A program made the translations under genes and the position numbers. A stretch of DNA of 64,000 nt, from contig NZ_FNWO01000005.1 of the NCBI RefSeq assembly GCF_900108475.1, positions 1-64,000 of the forward strand, written 5' to 3'. Shown in pieces: positions 34,398-44,474 of the stretch. The DNA is from Magnetospirillum fulvum. Lineage in GTDB: Bacteria > Pseudomonadota > Alphaproteobacteria > Rhodospirillales > Magnetospirillaceae. The notes beneath the pieces were generated by a model. The model made no database searches and was not told the origin of the DNA. It was given only the letters and a program-made list of their open reading frames with translations. Positions within the stretch are counted from its first letter, which is position 1; each line of letters starts with the position of its first letter.

Positions 34398-35188
34398 ACC
34401 GCCACCTCCGCCTTGATGTGGGGATGGGGGTCGTAGCCCTCGATCTCGATATCGTCGATGGTAAAGCCGAACAGATCGTCGATTGCCGGGTTGAGGCGCA
34501 GGCGCGGCAGCGGCCGGGGCGCGCGGGTCAATTGAAGATCGGCCTGCTCGAGGTGGTTGAGGTAAAGGTGGGCATCGCCCAGGGTGTGGATGAACTCGCC
34601 CGGCTGCAATCCGGTGACCTGGGCCACCATGTGGGTCAGCAGCGCATAAGAGGCGATGTTGAACGGCACCCCCAGGAAGACGTCGCCGGAGCGCTGATAA
34701 AGCTGGCAGGACAGCCGCCCCGCCGCGACGTGGAACTGGAACAGGCAATGGCAAGGCGGCAAGGCCATGTCGGCGATTTCGGCGACGTTCCAGGCCGAAA
34801 CGATCAGACGACGCGAGTCGGGATTGCGTTTGATCTGCTCGACCAGTTGGGCGATCTGGTCGATGACCGCGCCGTCGCGGCCCGGCCACGAGCGCCATTG
34901 CTTGCCGTAGATCGGACCCAATTCGCCGTTTTCGTCGGCCCACTCGTCCCAGATCGAGACGTTGTTGGCCTTCAGATAGGCGATGTTGGTCTCGCCCTTC
35001 AGGAACCACAGCAATTCGTGAAAGATCGAGCGGGTGTGGAGCTTCTTCGTCGTCAGCAGCGGAAAGCCGTCGGCGAGGTCGAACCGCATCTGGTGGCCGA
35101 ACACCGACAGGGTGCCGGTGCCGGTGCGGTCGCCCTTCGGCGTTCCCTCGCTGCGGATGCGGCGAAGCAGATCAAGATAATGTTGCAC
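34394..35188 (-). CDS. thyA: Thymidylate synthase (ThyA)
   Basis: Methylates dUMP to dTMP using methylene-tetrahydrofolate. The 264-residue product is of the short ThyA type: [47 protein letters not shown], the active-site [34 protein letters not shown], and [15 protein letters not shown]. It is translationally coupled to folA. Confidence 0.97.
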   Translation of the reverse strand: MQHYLDLLRRIRSEGTPKGDRTGTGTLSVFGHQMRFDLADGFPLLTTKKLHTRSIFHELLWFLKGETNIAYLKANNVSIWDEWADENGELGPIYGKQWRSWPGRDGAVIDQIAQLVEQIKRNPDSRRLIVSAWNVAEIADMALPPCHCLFQFHVAAGRLSCQLYQRSGDVFLGVPFNIASYALLTHMVAQVTGLQPGEFIHTLGDAHLYLNHLEQADLQLTRAPRPLPRLRLNPAIDDLFGFTIDDIEIEGYDPHPHIKAEVAV

Positions 35189-35255
35189 GCGAACGAAGCT
35201 CCCGGTCGGTCAGCGCGGCACTTTAGCCTGCCGGGTGCGCCAAGATCAACGCGCC

Positions 35256-36212
35256 CTAAGCTTCGGGTCGGCAGATCTCGTTCCGAAACACCGCCAGCAC
35301 GGTGCGGGCGAACAGCCCGGCGATCAACAGCGACAGCAATCCGCTCAGCCCCACCCCGGCCCAGACATACACCGTCGTCCCGGTCTTTTCCCCCATCACC
35401 ATCGTCGCGATCGAGAACGCCGCCAGCGGGAAGGAATAGGCCCACCAGGACAGGGTGAAGCCGAGGCCGGAGAAACGGGGCACCTGCACCATCAGCAGCA
35501 GGAACAGGAATACAGCGGCGAAATAGAGTAGGCGGGCGAAGGAATCGATTCCGCCGGTCAATGCGACCCAGGCGATGAAGCCGACCGAGGGCGGGGCCAA
35601 AAGAATGAACAGGGTCGGCACCAGCTTGCCCGGCAGCGGGGTGTGGAAGATCAGCCGGTAGAACACGATCGTCAGCAGCACCAGCCAGAACAGCAGGCCG
35701 ATGGCAAAGAAGAACCACGACAGATCGGCGGGGGCGAAATTGACTCCGGCGATCGGCACGACGATGTTGCCGACGACGGGAATGAACCAGGCCGGGTTGG
35801 AATGAGCGATCTCGTAATGGGTCTGGTTGATCCAGGACGACATCACCGCGATCGTCAGCAGCAGATGCGCCCCGGCCCCCACCCCCCACAACAGACGGGC
35901 AAGGTCGAGATCGACCGGCTGGGCGGCGGTGCCGAGCAGGATCAGCCCGACCGAGATGGTGGGAAAGAAGCTGATCCGCACCGGGTGGCGCCATTCCTCG
36001 GCAATCGCGGCGGGATAGCGGACCAGTTTCAGCAGATAGAGTCCGGCCAGCACGACAAACAGCGCGAGCGACAATGCGAACAGACCGAGACTGATTCCAT
36101 CGCCCAGGCTCAGCGTTTTTTCCAGCTTGTGCAGGGCGATGGTCAACCCCGACATCCCCATCACCGTGGAGAAAAACGAAACCGGAAAATCGTGCAGACG
36201 TGACGAAGCCAT
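35256..36212 (-). CDS. SLAC1/TehA-type anion channel or exporter (TDT family)
   Basis: This 318-residue membrane protein has ten predicted helices, the fold of TehA (tellurite resistance) and plant SLAC1 anion channels. It begins PVSFFSTVMGMSGLTIALHK, with WRHPVRISFFPTISVGLILL and NPAWFIPVVGNIVVPIAG as family segments. ATG 36212 is favoured because AAAGG lies 8 bases before it; GTG 36227 is an in-frame alternative. It is monocistronic, with an AT-rich stretch upstream (36245-36285) that probably holds the promoter. Substrate unknown; tellurite, sulfite or C4-dicarboxylate cannot be separated. Confidence 0.88.
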   Translation of the reverse strand: MASSRLHDFPVSFFSTVMGMSGLTIALHKLEKTLSLGDGISLGLFALSLALFVVLAGLYLLKLVRYPAAIAEEWRHPVRISFFPTISVGLILLGTAAQPVDLDLARLLWGVGAGAHLLLTIAVMSSWINQTHYEIAHSNPAWFIPVVGNIVVPIAGVNFAPADLSWFFFAIGLLFWLVLLTIVFYRLIFHTPLPGKLVPTLFILLAPPSVGFIAWVALTGGIDSFARLLYFAAVFLFLLLMVQVPRFSGLGFTLSWWAYSFPLAAFSIATMVMGEKTGTTVYVWAGVGLSGLLSLLIAGLFARTVLAVFRNEICRPEA

Positions 36213-36330
36213 TGCGGAACCTTTCACCCGGGCCTTCAGCCATCGGTGAACAAAGGATACATTAGATATACTGAATATACAAGAGGCCCTGACCGGGACC
36301 GGGGCCAGAGCGGCCCCGCCCCTACCCGCC

Positions 36331-36993
<663 letters not shown>

Positions 36994-36994
36994 G

Positions 36995-39580
36995 CTACAG
37001 CGTCACCGTGGCGGCGACGTCGCGGAAGGCCGGGATCTGGTCGAAGTTCATGTAGCGATAGATGTCGCCCGCCTTGGCGTTGACCACCGCGACCTGCTCC
37101 ATGTACTCGGCGACGGTCGGAATCCGGCCGAGCAGGGCGCAGACGGCGGCCAGTTCGGCCGAGCCGAGATAGACCCGGGTGTCGATCCCCAGACGGTTGG
37201 GGAAGTTGCGGGTCGAGGTCGACATCGCGGTCGCACCCTTGCGGATCTGGGCCTGGTTGCCCATGCACAGCGAACAGCCGGGCAGTTCCATCCGGGCTCC
37301 GGCCCGACCCAGGATGCCGTAATAGCCTTCCTCGGTCAGGATCATCTGATCCATCTTGGTCGGCGGCGCGATCCACAGCCGGGTCGGGATATCGGTCTTG
37401 CCTTCCAGCACCCGACCGGCGGCGCGGAAATGGCCGATATTGGTCATGCACGAGCCGATAAACACTTCGTCGATTTTGTCGCCCGCGACCTCGGACAGCA
37501 GCTTGACGTCGTCGGGATCGTTGGGGCAGGCCAGCACCGGCTCGGTGATCTCGGCCAGATTGATCTCAATCACGGCTGCGTAATCGGCGTTAGGATCGGG
37601 GGCCAGCAGCTTGGGATCGGCGATCCACGCTTCCATCGCGCGGATACGACGCTCCAGGGCACGGCGGTCCTCATAGCCCTCGGCGATCATCCACTTCATC
37701 AAGGTGATGTTCGAGCGCATGTACTCGATGATCGGGGCCGGGCCGAGATGGACGGTGCACCCGGCGGCGGAGCGTTCGGCCGAAGCGTCGGTCAGTTCGA
37801 ACGCCTGTTCGATCTTAAGGTCGGGCAGACCCTCGATTTCGAGGATGCGGCCGGAGAAGACGTTCTTCTTCCCCTTCTTCTCGACGGTCAGCAGACCCTG
37901 GCGGATCGCATAAAGCGGAATCGCATTGACCAGATCGCGCAGCGTCACGCCGGGCTGGAGCGTACCCTTGAAGCGAACCAGCACGCTTTCCGGCATATCG
38001 AGCGGCATCACGCCCGTAGCGGCGGCAAAGGCGACCAGACCGGAACCGGCCGGGAAGGACAGGCCAATCGGGAAACGGGTGTGCGAATCGCCGCCGGTGC
38101 CCACCGTGTCGGGCAGCAGCAGACGGTTCAGCCAGGAATGGATCACCCCATCGCCGGGACGAAGCGACAGGCCGCCGCGGGTCGAGATGAAGCCGGGCAG
38201 TTCGTGGTGGGTCTTGACATCGACCGGCTTGGGATAAGCGGCGGTGTGGCAGAACGACTGCATCACCATGTCGGCGGAAAAGCCGAGGCAGGCGAGGTCC
38301 TTCAACTCGTCCCGCGTCATCGGGCCGGTGGTGTCCTGCGAGCCGACGGTGGTCATGCGGGGTTCGCAATAGGTGCCGGGACGCATCCCCAGACCTTCCG
38401 GCAGACCGCAGGCGCGACCGACGATCTTCTGCGCCAAGGAATAGCCCTTGCCGTTATCCTTCGGCACGGCGGGAAGGCGGAACAAGGTGCTGGCGGGCAG
38501 GCCCAGCGCATCACGCGCCTTCGCGGTCAGGCCCCGGCCGATGATCAGCGGAATCCGGCCGCCGGCGCGGACTTCGTCGAAGATCACCTCGGACTTCACC
38601 TTGAACTCGGCGATGACCGTGCCGTCCTTCAGCGCCTTGCCCTCATAGGGGCGCAGTTCGATGACGTCGCCCATCTCGAACGCCGAGACGTCGAGTTCGA
38701 TCGGCAGCGCGCCCGCATCTTCCATCGTGTTGTAGAAGATCGGCGCGATCTTGGTTCCCAGACAGACGCCGCCAAAGCGCTTGTTGGGGACATAGGGAAT
38801 ATCGGTCCCGGTGTACCACAGCACCGAATTGGTCGCCGATTTGCGCGACGAGCCGGTGCCGACGACATCGCCGACATAGGCGACAAGGTGACCCTTGGCG
38901 GTCAGCGCCGCCAACTGGCGCAGCGGGCCGCGCGCGCCGGGCTCGTCCGGTTCGATCCCCGGACGGGGGTTCTTCAGCATCGCCAAAGCGTGCAACGGGA
39001 TGTCGGGGCGGCTCCAGGCGTCGGGCGCGGGCGACAGATCGTCGGTGTTGGTCTCGCCCGAGACCTTGAACACGGTGACGGTCAGGCTTTCCGGCACCTG
39101 CGGGCGCGAGGTGAACCATTCCGCCTCGGCCCACGATGTCATCACCGATTTGGCGTTGGCGTTGCCGCCCTCGGCCAGGGCGCGGACGTCGTGGAAGAAA
39201 TCGAACACCAGCAGGGTGGTCTTCAGCCCCTCGGCGGCGATCGCGCCGACCTCGGCATCGGCCAGAAGGTCGATCAGCGGCTTGACGTTGAACCCACCCA
39301 GCATCGTACCGAGCAATTCGGTGGCCCGGGCGCGGCTGATCGCCGCATTGGCCTCGGTGCCCTTGGCGACGGCGTCGAGGAACGCGGCCTTGACCCGGGC
39401 GGCGTCGTCAACCCCGGCGGGCACCCGACAGGCCAGCATCTCGGCCAAGGTCTCGGCCTCGCCTGGGGGGGGATTGCGCAACAGGGCGACCAATTGCTCG
39501 GTCTCGGCCGCCGTCAGCGGAAGGGGGGGAATCCCGAGTGCAGCGCGCTCGGCGACATGCTGGCGATAGGCTTCAAGCAC
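36995..39580 (-). CDS. acnB: Bifunctional aconitate hydratase 2 / 2-methylisocitrate dehydratase
   Basis: The TCA-cycle aconitase of the AcnB type. The order is: HEAT-like N-terminal domain ([20 protein letters not shown]), swivel domain ([33 protein letters not shown]), then the catalytic domain with Fe-S cysteines ([25 protein letters not shown]) and [12 protein letters not shown] 39580 is chosen because AcnB proteins start M-LEAYR.HVAERA and AGAGGA is 7 bases upstream; an in-frame TTG lies at 39586. 861 residues, full length. Confidence 0.95.
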   Translation of the reverse strand: MLEAYRQHVAERAALGIPPLPLTAAETEQLVALLRNPPPGEAETLAEMLACRVPAGVDDAARVKAAFLDAVAKGTEANAAISRARATELLGTMLGGFNVKPLIDLLADAEVGAIAAEGLKTTLLVFDFFHDVRALAEGGNANAKSVMTSWAEAEWFTSRPQVPESLTVTVFKVSGETNTDDLSPAPDAWSRPDIPLHALAMLKNPRPGIEPDEPGARGPLRQLAALTAKGHLVAYVGDVVGTGSSRKSATNSVLWYTGTDIPYVPNKRFGGVCLGTKIAPIFYNTMEDAGALPIELDVSAFEMGDVIELRPYEGKALKDGTVIAEFKVKSEVIFDEVRAGGRIPLIIGRGLTAKARDALGLPASTLFRLPAVPKDNGKGYSLAQKIVGRACGLPEGLGMRPGTYCEPRMTTVGSQDTTGPMTRDELKDLACLGFSADMVMQSFCHTAAYPKPVDVKTHHELPGFISTRGGLSLRPGDGVIHSWLNRLLLPDTVGTGGDSHTRFPIGLSFPAGSGLVAFAAATGVMPLDMPESVLVRFKGTLQPGVTLRDLVNAIPLYAIRQGLLTVEKKGKKNVFSGRILEIEGLPDLKIEQAFELTDASAERSAAGCTVHLGPAPIIEYMRSNITLMKWMIAEGYEDRRALERRIRAMEAWIADPKLLAPDPNADYAAVIEINLAEITEPVLACPNDPDDVKLLSEVAGDKIDEVFIGSCMTNIGHFRAAGRVLEGKTDIPTRLWIAPPTKMDQMILTEEGYYGILGRAGARMELPGCSLCMGNQAQIRKGATAMSTSTRNFPNRLGIDTRVYLGSAELAAVCALLGRIPTVAEYMEQVAVVNAKAGDIYRYMNFDQIPAFRDVAATVTL

Positions 39581-40147
39581 GACCAAATCCTCTCGTCATC
39601 TCGTCTTTTGATGCAGCCCGTGGCGGGCGGTCGAAACCGCTGCCCCCGGCGAGCCGCCGCAGGACACTACCCCTAAGTGGGGGTTTGTTGGCGTAAAAAC
39701 TACCCTGAAACAGGGCGAGGACGGAAGACGCTATCCGTATAAGCCGCCTCGATCTCCCATCAAATCGCCACAATCTCACGCAAAGATATACTCACCTTCT
39801 CGGAGGCCGCCAGATCCCTCCCGCCCCCAAAAGCAGGCGGCTCCGGGCAAAAGCGGCGGTCGGCGCACCCCACTCCCCCTCTCGCGTCGGCCGCCGCACC
39901 ATCTTTCACCGCCTCAATCGCCGACGCGACCTCCGGTCGCTTGGCTCGTTACACGCCCCTCAATCGCCGGGCGCGACCTCCGGTCGCTTGGCTTTCGCGC
40001 CATGAGGCGCGGGCGCTCAACGCGCCAGTCGCTGCGCTCGTTACACGCCCCTCAATCGCCGGGCGCGACCTCCGGTCGCTTGGCTTTCGCGCCATGGGGC
40101 GCGGGCGCTGTTCGCGCCAGTCGCTCCGCTCCACCTCAATCGTTGAC
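39581..40147. other. Intergenic region between ptsP and acnB
   Basis: This 567-base gap has no credible gene. 39600-39900 shows AT-richer stretches (39700-39800) that may carry the acnB promoter. 39910-40142 holds a tandem repeat array listed separately. Open frames through the repeats, on either strand, are low-complexity artefacts. Confidence 0.6.
39910..40142. repeat. Tandem array of the ~93-bp intergenic repeat (locus 2)
   Basis: A degenerate copy (39910-39954) is followed by two full copies, with GCCCCTCAATCGCCGGGCGC recurring at 39955 and 40047 (92-base period), then a trailing CCTCAATCG near 40134. Each copy contains GCGACC-TCC-GGTCGC and GCGCC-N4-GGCGC inverted repeats and ends GCGCCAGTCGCTGCGCTC. 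It is the same repeat as at 6505-6710, same orientation relative to the flanking minus-strand genes, but here with GCGCGACCTCCGG where locus 1 has GCGCTCGGTCCCC. Confidence 0.85.
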
Positions 40148-41920
40148 TTAGAGCTCACACCGTCCATCGGCATGGCACGAATCGACCAGCGCCGAAATCC
40201 GGGCCGAATCGGATTCCGCCATCACGGCGCGGGCACAGAGTTCAGCGGCCCCCTGATCTATTTCGTGAATCCGTTGTTTCACCATCGGCAGATTGTTGGT
40301 GCTCATCGACAGATCGCGAATCCCCAGCCCCAGCAACAGCGCGGTATAGCGCGGATCGCCCGCCATCTCGCCGCAGACGCACAGCGGGATCCCCGCCTTG
40401 GCGGCGGCGTCGGCGGCGAACTGGATCAGCCGCAGCACCGCCGGATGCAGCGGGTTGAACAGATGCGCCACCGCCTCGTCCGAGCGGTCGATCGCCAGGG
40501 TGTATTGGGTCAGATCGTTGGTGCCGATCGCGAAGAAATCGGCTTCGGCGGCAAGCGAATCCGCTGCCAGCGCCGCGCCGGGAATCTCGATCATCGCTCC
40601 CAGCGGCGGCGGCGGATCGGATACCGGAAGTCCGGCGGCGATCAGCCGGGCCAAGGCGCTGTCCATCATCTTGCGGGCGGCGCGCAATTCCTCGACCGTC
40701 GCCACCATCGGAATCAGAATCCGTACCGGACCATGGGCCGAGGCGCGCAGGATCGCCGAAAGCTGGGTCTCCAGCAATTCGGGCCGGGCCAGTCCCAGCC
40801 GGATCGCCCGCAGGCCCAGTGCCGGATTGGGACCGATCGAACAGCCCAGCGCCGGAGCCAGTTTGTCGCCCCCGGCATCGAACGTCCGCACCGTCAGCCG
40901 CCGTCCCCCCAGCCGCTCGATCAATTCGCGCAGCAGGTGATATTGCTCGTCCTCCGAGGGAACGTCCTCGCGGTTCATGTACATGAACTCGCTCCGCAGC
41001 AGGCCAATTCCCTCGGCCCCGGATTCCAGCACCGCCGCCACCTCGGCCGGAAGCTCCATGTTGGCCTGAAGCAGAATCCGGGTGCCGTCGCGGGTTTCGG
41101 CGGGAACATCGCGCAGACGGGCCAGAGCACGGCGCGCGCGCAGACAATCCGCCCGCTTCTTGCGGTAATGCGCCATCGTCGTTGCCGACGGGTTGATCAC
41201 CACCACGCCGCCGGTGCCATCGACGATGATCGGCTCGCCGCCGCGCAACCCGCGCAACAAACCGCTGACCCCCAGCACGGTGGGCAGACCCAGCGAGCGG
41301 GCCATGATCGCGGTATGGCTTTCGGCCCCGCCGACGACGGTGGCCAGCCCGGCGACCCGGCGCGGATTGAGCAGCGCGGTATCGGCGGGAGTCATCTCCT
41401 CGGCCAGAATCACCGCGTTGCGGGGCAGATCGGTAAAGGGACGATAGGGCGTATGGGTCAGGCTGCGCAGCAGACGGCGGCCGATATCCTTGATGTCGGC
41501 GACGCGGGCAGCGAGATAGGCGTCTTCCATCGCTTCGAAACCACGGACGATCTCGGCGATCTCCTGCTGCACCGCCGCCTCGGCATTCAGCAGCTTTTGC
41601 GCAATCCGGTGCTGAACCCCGCGCGTCAGCCGCGACCCTTTCAGCATCTGGCGATAGGCGTCGAGCAGATAGCCCATCTCCTCGGCGGCAGCCCCGCCGA
41701 GATCGACCGCTTTTTCCTGCAATTGCTCGACCTGACGCGCCGCGCCCGCCACCGCCTCGGCGAACCGCTCGCATTCCCCTTCGACCTGATCGGGTTCGAT
41801 CCGCCGCTCCGGTACCTTGATCGTCCCGGCATCGTGCGGAAAGACGACGCCGATGGCGACTCCCCGGGCGATCGCCAAGCCTTCCAGTACGATCTCGTCC
41901 TCTGCGGCCCGGATCGTCAT
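40148..41920 (-). CDS. ptsP: PTS enzyme I (phosphoenolpyruvate-protein phosphotransferase)
   Basis: Enzyme I takes phosphate from PEP and passes it to HPr. The 590-residue product has the phosphohistidine site GGAESHTAIMARSLGLPTVLG, then GVVVINPS, GIGLLRSEFMYMN, RTFDAGGDKL, GAMIEIPGA, FFAIGTNDLTQYTLAIDR and the Cys of CGEMAGDPR. It lacks the N-terminal GAF domain of classical nitrogen-type PtsP, so it is an EI/PtsI-like form. ATG 41920 follows GAGGTGGGGG. It is the last gene of the hprK-rapZ-EIIA-HPr-EI group; no sugar permease is nearby. Confidence 0.92.
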   Translation of the reverse strand: MTIRAAEDEIVLEGLAIARGVAIGVVFPHDAGTIKVPERRIEPDQVEGECERFAEAVAGAARQVEQLQEKAVDLGGAAAEEMGYLLDAYRQMLKGSRLTRGVQHRIAQKLLNAEAAVQQEIAEIVRGFEAMEDAYLAARVADIKDIGRRLLRSLTHTPYRPFTDLPRNAVILAEEMTPADTALLNPRRVAGLATVVGGAESHTAIMARSLGLPTVLGVSGLLRGLRGGEPIIVDGTGGVVVINPSATTMAHYRKKRADCLRARRALARLRDVPAETRDGTRILLQANMELPAEVAAVLESGAEGIGLLRSEFMYMNREDVPSEDEQYHLLRELIERLGGRRLTVRTFDAGGDKLAPALGCSIGPNPALGLRAIRLGLARPELLETQLSAILRASAHGPVRILIPMVATVEELRAARKMMDSALARLIAAGLPVSDPPPPLGAMIEIPGAALAADSLAAEADFFAIGTNDLTQYTLAIDRSDEAVAHLFNPLHPAVLRLIQFAADAAAKAGIPLCVCGEMAGDPRYTALLLGLGIRDLSMSTNNLPMVKQRIHEIDQGAAELCARAVMAESDSARISALVDSCHADGRCEL

Positions 41921-41978
41921 CCCCCACCTCACCTGTTGCAATCTCGACCGCCGTTAACCCGGCGGCGATTTATTGGGA

Positions 41979-42257
41979 TCAGTCTTCGTCGAACTTGCGA
42001 TCGACAAGATCGGTCAGCGCGTCCAGCGCCGCCTGGGCGTCGGCCCCCTGGGCCGAAATCTCGATGCTGCATCCCGGCGCCGCCGCCAGCATCATCAGCC
42101 CCATGATCGAAATGCCCGACACCTCGGTCCCGCGATGACCGACGGTGACCTGGGCGTTGAAAGTCGCGGCCAGCTTGACGAACTTGGCGGCGGCCCGCGC
42201 ATGCAGGCCGCGGCGGTTGGCAATAAGCGCCGTGCGGTGAAGACTCTCGCTACTCAT
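41979..42257 (-). CDS. HPr phosphocarrier protein
   Basis: The 92-residue HPr has the active His in ANRRGLHARAAAKFV (His 19) and the regulatory Ser region GTEVSGISIMGLMMLAA (Ser at the HPr-kinase site). Presence of that Ser fits the HPr kinase gene upstream. ATG 42257 overlaps the EIIA stop (ATGA). The function is probably regulatory phosphate relay to EIIA rather than sugar uptake. Confidence 0.93.
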   Translation of the reverse strand: MSSESLHRTALIANRRGLHARAAAKFVKLAATFNAQVTVGHRGTEVSGISIMGLMMLAAAPGCSIEISAQGADAQAALDALTDLVDRKFDED

Positions 42258-42661
42258 CGACGATCCTGGGTCAGAAGCTTTGATGCCACATTGATATATT
42301 TCCGCCCGGCATCCTGGGCGCTGGCCACAGCTTCGGCCAAAGGCTCGGAATGGCGGACGCTGGCCAGCTTGATCAGCATCGGCAGATTGACCCCGGCGAT
42401 CACCTCGACCCGGGCCTTGTCCATGATCGAGATCGCCAGATTCGACGGCGTGCCGCCGAACATGTCGGTCAGCAGAACCACCCCGGCGCCGTCGTCGCAA
42501 CACGCAACGCTTTCCAGAATGTCGTTGCGCCGCTGCTCCATGTCGTCGTCGGGTCCGATACAGACCGCTCCGACATTGGGTTGCGGCCCGACCACGTGCT
42601 CCAATGCGGCGACGAGTTCGTCAGCCAGCCGCCCGTGGGTGACGAGAACCAGTCCGATCAT
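42254..42661 (-). CDS. PTS EIIA component, mannose type
   Basis: The 135-residue product is an EIIA-Man domain: MIGLVLVTHGRLADELVAAL with the phospho-accepting His 10, and VVLLTDMFGGTPSNLA. It is a free-standing EIIA without EIIB, C or D, as in the alphaproteobacterial regulatory PTS. The start ATG 42661 after GGGGTGGAG is preferred to longer frames that run towards rapZ. HPr is translationally coupled downstream. Confidence 0.92.
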   Translation of the reverse strand: MIGLVLVTHGRLADELVAALEHVVGPQPNVGAVCIGPDDDMEQRRNDILESVACCDDGAGVVLLTDMFGGTPSNLAISIMDKARVEVIAGVNLPMLIKLASVRHSEPLAEAVASAQDAGRKYINVASKLLTQDRR

Positions 42662-42743
42662 CTCCACCCCCCTGTTACGCCGGGACACCAGCCGGAACGG
42701 CCGCCCGGACGCGAGTCCGATAAATTCCGAATCCCCCGTTGTC

Positions 42744-43682
42744 TCATCCCCCGGCTCCCTCGTCGAGTTCACGGTGGCGCAGATCGACCCGTTCGCCCCG
42801 GCCGCGCAACCAATCTGCGATGCGTTCGGCCACCGCGACCGACCGATGACGGCCGCCGGTGCAGCCGATGGCGATGGTCAGATAGCTCTTACCCTCGGCG
42901 GCGAAGCGCGGCAACAGAGGGGCGAGCAACCCCGTCAGCGAATCGATATATGGCCCGAAAGCCGGATCGGCGGCGACATAATCCGCGACCGCCCGATCGC
43001 GCCCGGTCAGCGGGCGCAGATCGGTCCGGTAATGCGGGTTGGTCAGGAAGCGGGCGTCGAACACCAGATCGGCCTCGCGCGGCAAGCCGTTGCGATAAGC
43101 AAACGAGGTGACGAACACCACCAGCCCGCGATCAATCGCCAACCCGAAATGTCCGCCCAAAACCCGCTTCAGCGCCGAGGGCGCCAGCCCGGTGGTATCG
43201 ACCACCAGATCGGCGCGGGCGCGCAGCGGCAGCAGCAGGGCGCGCTCGTGATGGATGCCGTCCAGCAAAGGACGATCGACCGCCAGCGGATGACGGCGAC
43301 GGGATTCGGTATAGCGGCGGCACAGCGCGTCGTCGTCGCAATCAAGGAACAGCAGTTCGACCTTGCGCCCGTTCTCGGTCATCAGGCGATCGACCGCGTC
43401 CAGCACCGGCTCGACCCCGAAATCGCGGGTGCGGATATCAATCCCCACCGCCAGCGGCCGCGACGAGCCCGAGCCCGACCGCACCAGATTGGCGACCAGC
43501 GACAGCGGCAGATTATCGACCGCCTCCCACCCCAGATCCTCCAGCCCCTTCAATGCCAGCGTCTTTCCCGCACCGGACAGGCCGGTGACGATCACCACGC
43601 GCCCGCTGCCGCAACAGGGCGGCACGGTCGGGGCCGGGGCGGGAGCCGCCGTCGGCTGATCGGACGAAGGAGGAAGGCTCAT
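42744..43682 (-). CDS. rapZ: RNase adapter protein RapZ
   Basis: The 312-residue product is a P-loop nucleotide-binding protein of the RapZ/YvcJ family, with Walker A VTGLSGAGKTLALKGLEDLGWEA at the N terminus (after a Pro/Ala-rich leader) and C-terminal IGCTGGRHRSVAVAERIADWL. In enterobacteria RapZ targets small RNAs for glucosamine-6-P synthase control by RNase E. Its clustering with hprK and EIIA-Man is the usual arrangement in alphaproteobacteria. Its start overlaps the hprK stop (ATGA). Confidence 0.93.
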   Translation of the reverse strand: MSLPPSSDQPTAAPAPAPTVPPCCGSGRVVIVTGLSGAGKTLALKGLEDLGWEAVDNLPLSLVANLVRSGSGSSRPLAVGIDIRTRDFGVEPVLDAVDRLMTENGRKVELLFLDCDDDALCRRYTESRRRHPLAVDRPLLDGIHHERALLLPLRARADLVVDTTGLAPSALKRVLGGHFGLAIDRGLVVFVTSFAYRNGLPREADLVFDARFLTNPHYRTDLRPLTGRDRAVADYVAADPAFGPYIDSLTGLLAPLLPRFAAEGKSYLTIAIGCTGGRHRSVAVAERIADWLRGRGERVDLRHRELDEGAGG

Positions 43683-44116
43683 GACGACGCTATTATATCC
43701 CGCGTTGGCGAAAGCACCGCAAGGCGAACCTTCGCCGCCGCCGAAGCCTGAAACGCGATCAGATCGAGGCGCGGCAGCGCGACCCCCATCAAAACCGCCG
43801 CAGACGGTTCGGGCAACCGCTCGATCGCGCCCGCATCGCCGACCAGATCGACCACCAGCGCCACCGGAATCGGAGCCAGATAAGGCAGACGGAGAATCCC
43901 GACCCCGCGCGCCTCGATCAGCCCAGCGATCGTTTCAGGCGGACGGGCGACCACCCGGTCGCCGTCAAGCGCCAGCCAGGTCTGATCGTCGGCGACCAGA
44001 CTCGCGCCACCATCGATCAGACGAAGCGCCAGATCGGACTTGCCGCTGCCCGGAACGCCCCGGATCAGCACGCCCTGGCCCGAAATCGCCACCGTGGTGC
44101 CATGAACAAGAAGCAT
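43679..44116 (-). CDS. hprK: HPr kinase/phosphorylase, short alphaproteobacterial form
   Basis: The 145-residue protein contains only the catalytic domain: LLVHGTTVAISGQGVLIRG, P-loop GVPGSGKSDLALRLI, ADDQTWLALDG and EARGVGILRL (the HPrK signature). The N-terminal domain of Firmicutes HprK is absent, as usual in alphaproteobacteria. It phosphorylates the regulatory Ser of HPr, here encoded 1.4 kb downstream. ATG 44116 is chosen because the family sequence begins there; longer frames overlap the upstream small gene. Confidence 0.92.
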   Translation of the reverse strand: MLLVHGTTVAISGQGVLIRGVPGSGKSDLALRLIDGGASLVADDQTWLALDGDRVVARPPETIAGLIEARGVGILRLPYLAPIPVALVVDLVGDAGAIERLPEPSAAVLMGVALPRLDLIAFQASAAAKVRLAVLSPTRDIIASS

Positions 44117-44186
44117 CCGATCAGGGTGGCGGCCCCTTCGACCGAAGTCAATCCCGGAGAGCGAAAGAGAATAGAGCGGAACAGGC

Positions 44187-44417
44187 CTAAACCGGATCAT
44201 TGCGGCGCAGCACGCCCGCATCGACCAGTTTGTTGACCAGATCGCCCATCGTCGTCAGCGATTTCAGGAACCCATCGACCGGCATCACCACCCGCTGGCG
44301 AACCTCCAGACGGCCCTGCCCTTCCTCGGTCGGCTCTAGCGACACCAGCTCGATCCGGACGATCCCGCCCGAAAAATCAACCCGGCCGACGCCGTCGGCG
44401 AACACTTCTGCCGTCAT
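44187..44417 (-). CDS. Small conserved-looking protein of 76 residues, unknown function
   Basis: ATG 44417 follows GCAGGAGGTCTTTGA, a strong ribosome site. The product is an acidic, beta-rich small protein (RVDFSGGIVRIELVSLEPTE, then LEVRQRVVMPVDGFLKSL) ending in a short helix with a C-terminal RRNDPV. No motif identifies a function. It lies 70 bases upstream of hprK on the same strand and 57 bases downstream of the histidine kinase gene, so it could belong to either unit. Confidence 0.65.
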   Translation of the reverse strand: MTAEVFADGVGRVDFSGGIVRIELVSLEPTEEGQGRLEVRQRVVMPVDGFLKSLTTMGDLVNKLVDAGVLRRNDPV

Positions 44418-44474
44418 TCAAAGACCTCCTGCGGTTTAGGTTTGGACACGCCTCGCGGCAGCCTGCGGACGCGG

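Noticed and set aside
39910-40142. CRISPR array
   Set aside because: Units are about 92 bp, contiguous and similar throughout; there are no short direct repeats separated by unique spacers and no cas genes.
40148-41920. Nitrogen-type PtsP with GAF domain
   Set aside because: The protein begins directly with the EI N-terminal domain and there is no GAF domain; it is an EI of the shorter type.
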